Shown piece after piece: positions 17,697 to 30,035 of a stretch of 64,000 nt of DNA. A program made the position numbers and the translations under genes. The DNA comes from Galaxea fascicularis (Eukaryota; Cnidaria; Anthozoa; Scleractinia; Euphylliidae), in assembly GCA_948470475.1 (NCBI GenBank), contig OX419345.1, forward strand, positions 21,981,000-22,044,999, written 5' to 3'. The notes under the pieces were generated by a model that was not told the origin of the DNA, did not search any database, and worked only from the letters and a program-made list of their open reading frames with translations. Numbering within the stretch: the first letter of the stretch is position 1; every line of letters starts with the position of its first letter.

Positions 17697-20600
17697 ATGG
17701 CGCTTCACTTGAAGGAAGAATGGGAAAATTTTGTGATGGAAGAGCTCAGAGGACCTAACATGAAAGAGTTTGGGCGTCTGAAGACTGACGGAGAGCGGTT
17801 CAAATTCTGCAAGTTTATTTTGAGGTTAGCTTGAACTCTTTCTAGTGGGAATTTTATTGATATTCACCTTTGTCTTAATTAAAAAGTGGCTTTACTTACA
17901 TCTGGAGAAATAGTCGTTTGTTTTGACCTTAAAAGAGTAAGTAATAAGCTTACATTAAAAATCGACATTTTCCCAAAGCTTTAAGACTTGTAAAAGAAGA
18001 TCTCGATGCGACAAGGTAAGCTTAAGCTTAACTTTATTTTGAATCGTAAGCAAACTCCTTACCTTCCAGCGTTCTCTACTGGGAATATGTTGTTGTTCTT
18101 GTTTCAATAAGCTACTTGCAGTATTAATATTTACAAGAAATTCCAGTTAAATTTCAAGCCCGAGAATACAGTAGGTTTACCTCAAAAGATAACCACAGCA
18201 TTTAACATTCTGTTTGTTCAACAGGATTTGCTTTTGCAGGCTGAAAGCTTGAAAAAACCATTCTGTAAGATCGGGAGATCGTGCATACTTAAATGCGCTT
18301 TATGAGAGGTTTCGTGTCGTTGCTTAGTTTTTTTATATTGCTTGGCTAAACTGTGTTTTGTCCGGCCAAGGGTGTACTGTATTTCACCGAGTTGCTTCTA
18401 CGCTGAGATATACATAAGTACATTTTTACTCTCAGTTCTGACGTTTTTTTTGTTTGTAACAAGCTGTGATAAATGACACCTTTTTTGGCTCGAGAAATCA
18501 GAACAGTACTTACAGTCCGACCTTCCAAAATGAGTTTACTTTTCAAAAGTAATAACTTATTTGTAAAAGTGAGTCTCGTGCCACCCACAGCACGTGTGGC
18601 TCTCCGTGATTCTTTGAGCAAACTTCTGATTCTTCTGAGCTTTTGTCGGTAAGTTTGTTGGCCTTGGGAAATTTCAGTGGCTCCCTTAGGCTGATCTTGT
18701 GCAAGTTTTAATTGGCAGTAACTTTCATACTCATATCCGTCACCCTGTGAAAATTGTATCTGAGAAGCTTAATTGGTACAGTGTGTGTGCCGAGAGCTTC
18801 GAGGCAGATGCCATGGTAATTGCCTTGGTTTGTGCTATAAGACGATATGACAGCATATAATAAAGTATATTGTTATTGGTGTATAATATAACTACTTGCA
18901 TTACAAGGTGCAAGCCACATAACCTGGCTACTGCAACTGATTGATAGAACTGGTTTGCAAGTTTACTAAATAAATAATATTATCAGTAGCTTATGGCAAA
19001 GGTCTGTGTTGTAAGTTTTCATTTTGGCAAAAGAATAACAAACAATAGATACAAGTGATTTGAATAGCCAGTAACACTGTAAACATTTTGATAACCCTTT
19101 CCAAAGTTTGCAAGTGATCTGCTTGCAATTTGGTGTCGTTTTGAAAACTCAGTTAGAAACTAGTTTAGTTTTTGTTCAATACCAGTGTTACATTTACATG
19201 CCCTCTGCAATTTCAGCAGCTCTGTATCGTTATTATGTAACCATATTTACCGAAATCAAAGCATGAAATTCTTTTTCTGAATGCTAATTCTTTGTTTTAG
19301 TCTTCATTTCACCACATTGAAAAGACCTGCTATCTGAGTTTTGTAAAGGTGCCAATAGTTTTGCTGAACTGCTCTTCTTTAATTGCTCTTTTTAATATTG
19401 CTTTGTGCAAAAGTTAGTAGCAGGTCCCTGTTTTGGGTAAAACTCTACACTGTATGGCTTTTTGTTGTTTTATGTAGGTTGTTTTTGTGGTATTCTAATT
19501 TGTTATTAGAGTGAGCCTTAATTGTGTTCATTTGTTGTTCTTTCATGTGTGACTTGTAGGCCTTGTTAGGAGAGTGAAACAAATGAATCACACAGGCATC
19601 TTTCAGCTTTTATGTACTTCTCTTACAGTCAGACATTAAGAGCTGTGGGTCTGGATTAAATTATTGAAAACGACATCAGAGAATTTTGATCAGATAACTG
19701 TTGTCTTCATTTGATTTCATATCCACAGTTCACATATGATTTCTTTCATATGCATCATTCACAATCATAACTTTGTCCTTAAAATGTTAACATGCAACTA
19801 TAATTTTTTGGTTTCTGTTATTTTAGAAACAACCCTGTAGCCCAAGAAGTGGTTGAACAAATACAGAAAGCTCTAAATACCAGAAGTACTCAGAAAGCCA
19901 AGTCCTCAGGCAATGTCCGTGAATACCTTTGTGTTGGTGAAGAACACATCAGGCGGAAAGATTTCAAAAAAGCTGTGGTCTGCTTGTCTTTGGTAAGTTT
20001 TTAACACACATTTTGTGCTTGGGATTGTGCAATGAACAAGTTATACTAAAATGGTGTAGAAAGCAGGTGGTTGGCTGCTTTATCACTTAATTTAATTGGA
20101 ATTTTTATACTAATGCACTATTCATCACTTGTTAGTCAAGTTATAAAGTTAGTCTGTAGCTTTTCTGTGACCTGGTTCAAACCTGTACTGCTGGATTGGA
20201 AGGCACGGACCTTACCAGCGTGGCATTTCAACCACTCTACTATATTAGTTATAATTATTAGAATTAACACCCAAGTCTGTAACAGATCACACAATCATGC
20301 AATTGTAAAACTGTTTAACCAAAATTACATTCATGAAAACTGCAAAATGAAAAAAAAAAAAAACCTAAACTGTTTTCAGCCCTTTGTGTGACTGTTGCAA
20401 AGTACCATAATAAGGTCAATGTTAAAAACTCATGTTCACAATTTATTCATCTATTTGTTTTGTTTTTGATATAACTAGGCCATTCAGCAAGCACTTCTGA
20501 ACAACTTTGACAACCATGATTCATTTTCTAAGCAGCCAGTTGAGTTATGTGACTCAGGTTCTTCATACAGTGTAGATAACAACAGTGGATTTGACAGTAA

Positions 20601-23600
20601 CATCAGCCTTGTTGCCCTCTATACCAGAAGAGCAGAGATCTTATTCCAGGCACAGGAATACAAGGTACACTTAAGACTATGATCAGTGACTGGACTTATT
20701 TGCCTTTAGTTACAGTATGAGTGAAATCTATTTTGTGGCACATTTAAAGCTTGATTTGGGTCCCATTAACAAGTTCTTGATTTCCAAGGTGTTCCATAAG
20801 GTTTATTGGTCAAGTCTGGCTTAGTATGTGAACCTGCCAATATGAACCTGGCACAATTTGTTATTGCTTGCAGCCAAGAGTGTACTGTTCTGTTGGTACA
20901 TGTAGCTTAGTAGGGGTTGCAATAATATTATTTGAAAACAAAAATACCAGAAGGTTGAAAGAAAGTCCAGACATTGACATGTAAATCATTAAAACCTTTT
21001 TTGTATAACAGGCATGTCTGAAGGACATCCAAGAAGCAACATCATTGTTGTGCCCTCAAGCTCAGAACACTAAGCTTGTCAATCTTCAGGTGGCTTGTCA
21101 GAAAAAAATGGCAGCATCCAATCAGCTAATTCATGGTAAGTATTGGCGTTGCAAATCTTGGGTTTTATTGCTTCCTCAGAGTGTTGTTTACTAATAGCAT
21201 GTTGTAACAGAATATTATATTATTCCTCAAAGTTGGCAACTGTTAGTAAAGATATTCAAGTGTGGTGTTTGTTCTGTTGCAGGTTGTGGTGTTTCCAAAG
21301 ATGTACCCTCTGTCACGGGAGGACTTCACAGCAAGATAGCTAATGGCTCCAGATTAATTGAAATAAATTGTACCACAAGTCAAGGTCGATTTCTAAAGGT
21401 TTGTTTAGATCCAGATATCACTAATCAACGATCATTAGCATCAACAGGTAATCCTTTGGTATTTGGTGAGTAACTGAGCACAAAAAATTTTGTGGAGCAT
21501 CTATTACTTATTGATCCATTGATTAATCATTTACTGCTTCTGAAAGGTTTTCAGTAGACCACAGTAAAGTTGGAATCAACAGAATTTGTTTCATTTTTCT
21601 TAGATTAAATGATTCTATGCCATTCGACAACTGCAATAACTAAGAATGACTAAACATTTTGTGGAGCATCAATAATTGGTCATTAATTACTCATTGATTA
21701 CCCATTGATTACCCATTGATGTCATCAGTTGGTTGTTTCTGGTTAGATGTCACATTGCTTTCTTACTTCCAAAAAACATTTAATGTTCTCCAGCAGTAAG
21801 AAAGTAATATGTCTCTATCTATAATAAATAATTTTACTATGGATAACCATTGTCTTTCTCTCTTATAGACATCACCAAATTTCTTTTGAAAAGCACTTTT
21901 CAACATTTATAGTAGATTAATAGCTTACATCGTTCAGCCTGTTGAACAGACATGAAGTTAAATAGGTTGAAAATGAAAGCTGCAGAGAGTTCTCAATAGA
22001 ACTTTGAACAGCCATAACTGTGCTATTTTAAGTAGTAACATTGAAGTACATAGCTGAAGATCAGAGTGCTTTTACAGCCGTGACTCTTGTAGCATGTGTG
22101 ACCTGGTTACAGGTTCAACTGAGAACCCTTTCGCTTTGTTCCAATAGTGTGTGTCCACTTGACGTCTTGGTAGCCATGTAGGAGGAGCAGAACTCAGAAT
22201 TCAATTCTAATTTTACCTTGTTTATCTTGTGATAAGAATAATGGTAGTGCATTTGTTTTGACAAGTTCTCTTCTATTTCCTTATAGTTTTCTATTTTAAA
22301 TGTTATTTCTGGTTAATAACCTGTAGGCATCTGATGATATCCGTGCTGGAGACACCCTGATCTCTGAACCTCCATATGCTGCAGTCCTTCTTCCAGAAAA
22401 TACTCTCACTCATTGCAGCCACTGCTTCCAAGCATTCCTTGCACCATTTCTGTAAGTAACCCTCACTGGCTCTCCTCTCTAGTTAAATTCACTGCATATT
22501 TGACAGTGTTTCATCTGTCTTTCTAAATGGTTGGATTCTGTACCTGGAAAGTTGGCTTGTGTTCAACTCTACCGTGGCATTCGCAAATTATCAAATGGAG
22601 TGTTAAAAGTGCTACATTAAAGTGAAGCATGCTACCTTTTAGGTTTAAAGGCCAGCATAAAACTAATCACAGATTCAGTGTTCCTGGTGTTTACAGTAGA
22701 ATTCATGAAAATCACTGATTCCTAATAATGACTTGGTCCTTTTACAGTTGTTATCACTGTTGTGATATCCAGTACTGTTCCCAGTCATGCCGTGATGCAG
22801 CCTGGGCGCTGTACCACAAAACAGAATGTAGTCTTGGACCACTGCTTAAAATGGTAGGTACCTTTTACTATTGTGCATTGCTTCATTTAGTATGTTGTTT
22901 TACTAATTTTTAGTTAATTTTCTGTTATTTATTTGTAGATGGATACGTCTTTCCAGTTGTCACTTCGAATCCTATTGGTGACTGGGACTGAAAATATTCT
23001 TGGTAATTGTTGAATAATTTTATGACATCCTTTGATCTATGTCTGCATGCCACCTAACCAGGGGTTTCAATACGTTTTGAAATAGCCATCTGAGTTAACC
23101 TAAGTAGGTGGGAACCTGATGATTTTTTTTATCATTTGAGTAAAAGTTTAGACAAAATAGGTGACGGTGAGAGATTTAATTCTAGCGAAGTAGCCAGCAG
23201 TTTTGCCTGGTTGCTGGCCTCTAATGAAACCCCTGCCCAACACTCACTACTGTTATTTCTTCAGATTTCTTAAAAAGATTGTCCTCATCATCCCCTTCAT
23301 GTGAAAGTGCAAGTGTTAGCAGACTCGCTGGCTGTAGCACTGGAGGAGAGTATTTAGGTAAGTATAGTTAAGTTAGCAGCGGCTTTAACTTGTAACATCC
23401 TTCTATGAGCATTGTTTTAGCACTCGTAAGTATTCAACAGAATTCTTGGTTAGAACAAATGAGCCAACTTTCATAACCTTTTTTGTCTGAGTCGTTGAAA
23501 GTAACACTTGTTGATAAAAGTGAAATTTAGTTTGCTAAATCCCTTGTTTATTGCCTTGTCACCAACAGGCGATTATGGTTCAGTTTTCTCTCTGGTGACC

Positions 23601-26424
23601 AACACAGAGTTGCAGCCAGCCAAGACCCTCATGTCCCATGCACTGGTATGTGAAATTTGGTTGTTTGCCATTGTCTTCTTTGCTGTGAGCCATCTAATAT
23701 TCAAATTGTTGTCTTATTCTGTCCTAGAATTGTGCATTATTAGCCGAGTTTCTTCATGGTGTTATGGTGAAAGATGATTCCTCACCAGAAAGGCCATTAA
23801 ACTGTGATAACTGCACAAGAAACAGACTGGCTCTTTCAAAGGATCTTCAACAAGAAAAACAATCCTATAATGTGAACAATTTTGAAAACTTGTTTTCAAC
23901 AAAGTTACATCAAGAACTTGAAAGTACCAATGACAGTGCTGAAGGGACAAGCTGTCTTTCTGCAGATTTGGTTGGATGCTTGTTGTTTCATCACTCACAG
24001 CAAATGTCGTGTAATGTTCATGCAATCACAGCAATAGTATCAACCAGTGACAACAGGACCAATCCAAAACATGCTACATCCAAGGATCAAGTTGTCACTA
24101 GAGAACAGAAGAGAATAGCTACAGCTGTGTATCCCACAGCATCTCTTCTCAATCATGCTTGTGATCCAGATGTTATCGTCAGGTTAGCAGTTTGATGTGT
24201 TGGGTTTGTTGTTACCACTTTTGTAAGTTAAGAGCCTTTGATCAGAAAATTATACCACAAGGTTCAAGTCATGATCTCATTAGTTGAGCGTAATGTTAAT
24301 GTATAGTTTCAAGTAAAGACTTAACTCCACGATAAACCAGGTTACACTTGGGGAGGGGAGAATCTGACAGATCCAGCATGTCTTATTCTGTGCAGGCCCA
24401 CAGACCTGGGATAAAAATGTTTCCATTGGGATCAAACCATTTTGGTCACATTGGTCTTATTTTCGTTGACAAGGGAGGGGATCTGCATGCTTCTCTAGAT
24501 CGGCTATTGGATTGTAAGTCCAAAAAGCTGTGGCAGATTCTGAGTCCTTCCTTATGGTGTATGAATCAAGAAAGACCTACTTACTTTGCAATTTTGTTTG
24601 CATTTATTAAAAAAATATTTGTGTGTGTTAGCTTTGTTGATGGCCGTCTGGTGGTGAGAGCAACACATAACATATCCCAAGGATCTGAGATATCCCACTG
24701 CTATGGTGAGTCAAGCTTTCTGCTTGTCATGGTTGTTTACCCAGGCTTTCTCCAACAATTTATTTATACTTTGAAGGGTAACATAGCCTCTTGGTCATGA
24801 ACTGTGTAGTTTGTTTATAGCAAAATGAGAGAAGTCAAAAAAGCTATTTCACTAAAACTATGGTAGTAAGTTAGGTTGTCCATACAAAATATCTAAACTC
24901 TAACAATATTTTGTTTTCAAACAGGTCCTCATGTAAGTCGCATGGGTCGTGAGGATCGTCAAAAGCTCCTGTACCAGCAATACTTCTTTACTTGTCAGTG
25001 TAGAGCTTGCAAGAGGTAAGCTTGATTTCCCAATACCCTAAAGTTTTATCTCGTAGTTCAAGATGTAAGGATGTTTGCTATAGAGCAGTCTTCATTTGAG
25101 CATTGAATGGTTATTGCATTTGCTTTGGTTTGCATTGCTTCGCTCTATGGTTGGCCAGCAAAGTTCATGCCATTTACAACCAGTAAAAAGCAAAACCATT
25201 CACAACTTGTGTGTGTTCCTGCGCTTGGTGCTGGATGCACCACTTTCAGTGACTCTGAGGTGAAGAATAATTATTGTTTTAGTATATACCACACAAGCTG
25301 AATAACTACGTGCAGCATTTATTCAAATAATTTCCTCTGCGGAAGCCGAAATGGGGAGCCAGTTTGTTTCTCTTCGGCAGCTCAGAGGTGAATAGTACTT
25401 TGCTAATCACCTCTGAGATAACCAATCCAAATGCGTGAAAAGCACAATTCACTCGTGTGGTATGTACTAATGATGTATAGTCAAGTATGGGGAAAACTGA
25501 AACAGTAACAGCACTCTTGATGAAGTGACTGGTGTAAAATATGTCCAGCTTATAGTGGTTTGTTTTCTTACTTCAGTGATGAAGAAATGGAGAACAAGAG
25601 ACTGTGTTTCTCTGCCTTTTCCTGTCCTAAGTGCAAGTCAGCAATGAAACTGTCTTCTGTGAGTAATGATGTCATAGGTGTGTGTCAGAACCGTGACTGT
25701 AACATGGAGAAGAGTATGCTGGAAGAGTGCAGACTGGCACACGAGGCTGAGCTTCTCTTTGTGAAAGGAGTTCGGTTGTCTGAAAGAGTTGGAGTCAAAG
25801 AGGCTCTTGATGTGTTCCTTGAATGTCTGCGACGACGTAAGGTGCTACTTCACATGTATCACAAAGACCTGGCAGAGACTCATGATGCCATTGCAAGGTA
25901 ATTGCAAATTGCAACTATGTGGATTGTCAAACCTGACTGATCTGTAGATGATTTATTCTGTTTATATCTAACAATAACTTCTACCTCTTCCATTTGACGT
26001 CACCAAACTTTAGTTACTCGAACTTGTCAACTTGTTTACCTCCGCACGTACACGGTCACCCTGTCAAGTCTTGATAAAAAAATATGTTGTCAAGATTTGT
26101 CTCCATATCTCTTTTTGTTGTTTCCGCAGGTGCTATGCAATGACTGGAGATTTCAAGAAGGCGTCACATTACTGTTCACAGAGCTCTGAAGCAGTGGAGA
26201 AAGCTTTCGGTTCATCAAGCGTAGAATATGCCCATGAACTTCACAAGTTATCGCAGCTGTTATTTAATGACAGACAAGTTAAGAAGGCTCTCTCCACCAT
26301 CGACAAAGCCACTACTCTCTTAGTGCGCCATTATGGGCGCAGCAATCCAGATGTTAAAGAACTTAATGAAATGAAGCGCTGTCTTATATCAGTTGGGGGA
26401 CGCACAAGGAATAACAACTCGTAA
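17697..26424 (+). CDS. SMYD4: SMYD4-like SET and MYND domain protein, complete
   Basis: Fifteen exons join in phase: 17697-17824, 19827-19992, 20479-20664, 21012-21135, 21283-21398, 22327-22451, 22748-22853, 22939-23002, 23265-23357, 23569-23645, 23728-24182, 24632-24705, 24925-25015, 25577-25897, 26130-26424. The product is 806 aa, close to vertebrate SMYD4. Order of parts: N-terminal TPR-like helices (LYTRRAEILFQAQEYKACL), start of the split SET domain (DDIRAGDTLISEPPYA), MYND zinc finger with ligands Cys270, Cys273, Cys283, Cys286, Cys292, Cys296, His305 and Cys309, SET core (LLNHACDPDVIVR near residue 537, GSEISHCYG), post-SET CQCRACK, a CPKC…CQNRDC pair, then C-terminal TPR helices. SMYD proteins are lysine methyltransferases or partners; no substrate can be inferred. 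An upstream in-frame ATG at 17589 is less likely because the protein lengths then no longer match. Confidence 0.93.
23059..23235. mobile_element. CAGGG-ended MITE (SMYD4 intron 8)
   Basis: The element starts CAGGGGTTTCA and ends TGAAACCCCTG. The flanks CCTAAC (23053-23058) and CCCAAC (23236-23241) match at five of six positions, as an aged 6-bp target duplication would. The interior is non-coding. Confidence 0.7.
25281..25468. repeat. Inverted-repeat element (SMYD4 intron 13)
   Basis: The outer arms AGTATATACCACAC and GTGTGGTATGTACT are imperfect complements. An internal hairpin CTCAGAGGTGA…TCACCTCTGAG lies near 25381-25417. It is probably a small MITE; boundaries are approximate. Confidence 0.5.
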
Positions 26425-26958
26425 AGTAAATAGATTAGGGTAAGAGTTTGTATAAATGTAGTTTACGTCACGGTTTGGGCCTCTTTACCTTCAAAAGTGT
26501 TAATGTTACTTATGTGACTGTGGTGAAGTGTAGTTGCATAAGTCACACAATCTATACAAGAGACTCATCTAAACGTTAAAAGGAAAGGAGTGATGTTTCT
26601 GAATAAGAATTTTGATATGACTTTATTTTAAAATATCTTTTACACTAAAAGTGAGGTGTATAATTTGATTAGTTACATTAAGTTGTATGTGTGAATTTAC
26701 AGTTTATTTCATCTCCTTCGACGGAGATCGGTGACAAAATGTCTTTTAAAAGACGCGCTAGTTGTTTTGTTTAAAAAACGACGAACGCTACCAAAAAAAT
26801 AGATTAATTGGTTACACTTGAGAAGTGAAGTATTTAAAGAAACACTTCACATAAAAGAAATTTAAAAAGTAAATAAAGAAAGCGTAGCAACATGGTATGG
26901 CTGTGTACTATACATGTTAGTCTAATTGAAGTACATGTATTCGTTTGAGAGGTTGTAC

Positions 26959-26964
26959 AATAAA
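26959..26964 (+). terminator. Poly(A) signal for SMYD4
   Basis: AATAAA lies about 540 bp after the stop codon and is followed by GTGTGCTGTTTCC and a long T run, which fits a GU/U-rich downstream element. Confidence 0.6.
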
Positions 26965-27155
26965 ATTTGAAAACGTGTGCTGTTTCCTTTTTTTTTTTTT
27001 TTTACACCCTTCAAGTTAGTTCCCTTTTTCTTATTTTGGCTTGGCTTTTCGCTACAATTAAATGAACCAACCATCTTCGGCCAAGATTTCCGTTAATCTT
27101 TGCATCCATTTGCTCGTCAAAATCTGACGAAACTTGGCGTGATTTCCACAGATGT

Positions 27156-27318
27156 ATTAACTATAGTCTCCATTTGGCGGGAAAGTATTCTCGGGTATTT
27201 GTTCGCAGACATTATCTGTTCCGAGAGGAGAACTGAGTTCCGAGGAACTGATAATGTCAAAGGACAAATATCTGAGTATATTTTTAAAGCCAAATGGAGA
27301 CTGTTAATTATCCTTCAA
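27156..27318. repeat. Foldback element, ~60-bp imperfect arms
   Basis: The arms start ATTAAC…AGTCTCCATTTGGC and end GCCAAATGGAGACTGTTAAT. Internal stretches (TATTTGTTC / GACAAATA, GACATTATC / GATAATGTC, TTCCGAG / CTCGGAA-like) also pair. It has no coding content. Confidence 0.65.
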
Positions 27319-27653
27319 GTATTTTTCGCAACACGGATAATATTTGATGGATTATAACTTTCGTTATCTCCTGTGTAATGGTAGAGTTAGTGTGATGGGA
27401 TGGTTGCATAGCGGCAGACAATAGATTGGTTACCAGACCGAACAAGACCTGGTGAGTATTCAAAAATAATTAAAATCCAGTCCATTGTATAGATAATGCC
27501 GTTGTTGGGGCTTGCGTTGGGGTTACCTTATCTGGCCGTATAATAAAGGAGTGTCGGGGCTCTTTTGTCATCGTTTGAGGGAGATGAGGTGGTTGGGGCG
27601 TGGAAGAAAAAGAGTGCAAAAGGGAAGAAACTGAAGTTTCGCAGTACCGAATA

Positions 27654-28025
27654 ATAGGGAGTTTTAGCAACGACGACGGCGACAGTAACGAGAACGTCAT
27701 TTCAAAATATAACTTCTCGTTTTCATAACTTTTTCGTGATTATTCCAATTTGTTTAACATGCAAAATGCTGCCGCGCTTTCCAGGGTCTAAGTTATTGTG
27801 AGCGGTGTAAAAGCAAAGATAAAGAAAGAAGATTTTGCGGTAATACGCTCACGTTCTCGAGAAAACCTAAAATTTGGTCATTTCACGTAGTTGTTTTGCA
27901 GAGGACGGTAAAGAAATGTACCAAAATGTAAAACGCACGTGCAGAGCGATTGTTTTTGCTCATTAAGCCTATTGTTTTGTGGCGTTCTCGTTGCCGTTGC
28001 CGTCCTCGTTGCTTAAACTCCCTAA
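27654..28025. mobile_element. MITE copy 1 with ~40-bp terminal inverted repeats
   Basis: The left end TAGGGAGTTTTAGCAACGAC is the imperfect complement of the right end GTTGCTTAAACTCCCTAA, with GACGGC / GCCGTC words inside the arms. The interior includes ACGTCATTTCAAAATA and TTATTCCAATTTGTTTAACATG, both repeated in the adjacent copy. Confidence 0.75.
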
Positions 28026-28580
28026 TAACTGCGACGGCAACGAAAACGTCATTTCAAAATACCACTTCTCGTTTTTGTAATTCTTTCGCGATTATTCCAA
28101 TTTGTTTAACATGAAGAAAACCACTGTGAACGGTGTTAAAGCAAAGGAAAAGAAAGTTCTCGAGAAAACCACAAATTTGGGGTCATCCTCGGTGTAAAAA
28201 CCTGACGAGGTTTTCTTTGTTTTACGAGGTATAGCGATGTTTCTCGTTACGTCACATGTTGTTACTATTGTTCGGTAGCTGGCAAATTTGAATATCAAAA
28301 GCAATTTGACGTCAATGTTTGTAAACAAGAAACATCGCTATTGTTTTGCTGTAGGTTATTGTCTATAATATTTTGTTGTCTTTGTTTTACGTTACTCGTG
28401 AGCTTCACAGGTTTTTACACCGAGGATGAGCCCAAATTTGGCCATTTGACGTTGCTGTTTTGCAGAGAACGACAAATGTATCAAAATGTAAACACACGTG
28501 CAGAGCGATTGTTTTTGCTCATTAAGCCTATTGTTTTGTGGCGTTCTCGTTGCCAACGCCGTAGTCGTTTCTTAACCTCC
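28026..28580. mobile_element. MITE copy 2, left-truncated, carrying a nested insertion
   Basis: It repeats copy 1 in the same orientation (ACGTCATTTCAAAATA, TTATTCCAATTTGTTTAACATG, CAGAGCGATTGTTTTTGC, GCGTTCTCGTTGCC). It begins inside the terminal repeat, so the left tip is missing. It is split by the element at 28181-28432. Confidence 0.75.
28181..28432. mobile_element. Nested TIR element with 9-bp target duplication
   Basis: The ends GGTCATCCTCGGTGTAAAAA and TTTTTACACCGAGGATGAGCC are inverted repeats of about 24 bp with one indel. CAAATTTGG flanks it at 28172-28180 and 28433-28441, while the uninterrupted neighbouring MITE has AAATTTGG once. An 8-9 bp duplication would fit a Mutator-like or hAT-like non-autonomous element; the superfamily is inferred only. 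Confidence 0.8.
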
Positions 28581-28771
28581 CGGCAAACAGTTTGGAATCT
28601 TCAGCCGCGCAGAAGCGGGAGTAAAAAGTGAGGAACGCGGTACATTTTGAACCCCCAACAAACAGTTCTACACACTTGTTGATGGTCAGCATTGGCGAGT
28701 TGAAGTTTAGCCAAAACTGGACTATCCCCTCCCTACTTTGCTCTGTTTTCACTGGCTGGCAGGTGTACATA

Positions 28772-28864
28772 TAGCCTGCTTGGCAGGCGTTCAAAGGGGA
28801 GGGAGAATGCATTCTGGCGCGCCCAAATTTCCCCTTTCCGTTCGAACGCCTGGCACGCAGGCTA
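28772..28864. repeat. Inverted repeat ending in TAGCCTGC
   Basis: TAGCCTGCTTGGCAGGCGTTC at the left pairs with GAACGCCTGGCACGCAGGCTA at the right. The termini match those of the palindrome at 983-1035, suggesting one family. No target duplication was visible. Confidence 0.6.
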
Positions 28865-29875
28865 ACAAAGGTATAGCTGTAGTGAGTATTTGTGGCTCCT
28901 AACAAAAAACGTTCGACTATTTTTGTTTCAGTACTTATCCTTAAAAAAAGGCTTCTTTCCTGAGGTGATAAGTAAACGTGTGGTCGGCAGGTGCTCGATG
29001 GGACAATGAGGTACGTCAAGCCGAGCTAGTGAACCAGATTCCTGTCAGCAAGAACAGTGAATAAAGTAAGCATGAAATTTGAAGTAATACAACGGGAATG
29101 CTGAGGGTCACTAATCAAGCATGAAAAATCAGTTTTGTTTGTTAACATCATTGATGATGTAAATGTCTAAATTTTCCACCGAGGTAACTGACATGAAAAC
29201 AAACAGAGTTGTCGAAAAGGAATACTTCTCAACGGCAGAATCAAAAACAATCTAACGCTTAGAGGTCTTAGATCTCTTAGAGGGAAAGAATTGTTTATGT
29301 TTAGGGAAGATATCAGACAGGAAACAACCACCTACACGTGAGTAAATTGGGACCTTAAGCAAAGGCGTTTTTAAACGAGGGACGGCAACCGGAATCTGAC
29401 GTTTCGCATTCATGGGCAGTGATTTTGCACAAATTTCCAAGTAAATCGTCTCTATATAAGGGTAAAACACTTGGTAATGCAAATGCGGTAGTGTCAAGGC
29501 AAATTGGAACAGAAAACGCCTTACTTCCGGTTGCCGTCCGTCGCTCAAAAACGCAGTGTTTAAGTTCCTTATTCCCTTGACTTGACCACGGTGGCCTGCA
29601 TTTCCTGGAACTGTTCGCCCCGTCGCCTTACACCATGACTTCGTATTTTACGACCTGATTGGTTACTGAAAGTAAACGAAACTTTCATTTCTGTCTCAAA
29701 TGATGTTCTTGATCGAGATTAACGAAGTGACTATCATACAAAATGAACTTCCTAATTCAACACCCTCGTATTCTGCTGACTTCATAATAGATTTAGAGTT
29801 TATTTTGATTTACAGTCTCCCCAATTAGTAGAGCACTCGCGTTCAGCTAGAACGATTTGAGACTTAAATAAAGTC

Positions 29876-29876
<1 letters not shown>

Positions 29877-29908
<32 letters not shown>
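29877..29908. repeat. TTA microsatellite
   Basis: About ten TTA units follow GACTTAAATAAAGTC. That context resembles the 3' tail of a SINE or LINE ending in trinucleotide repeats. Confidence 0.85.
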
Positions 29909-29960
29909 TTCATGGCTAGTCTGACACGCATGTTATTCATTATTATTGACACGCATTATA

Positions 29961-30035
29961 GTAGTAGTGGTAGTGGTAGTGGTAGTGGTAGTGGTAGTGG
30001 TAGTGGTAGTGGTAGTAGTAGTAGTAGTAGTAGTA
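29961..30035 (+). repeat. GTAGTG microsatellite
   Basis: GTAGTG units grade into GTA units over 75 bp. They produce a spurious poly-valine frame. Confidence 0.9.

Noticed and set aside
28528..29019. 163-codon reverse-strand frame
   Set aside because: It spans the end of a MITE and an inverted repeat and contains no recognisable domain.
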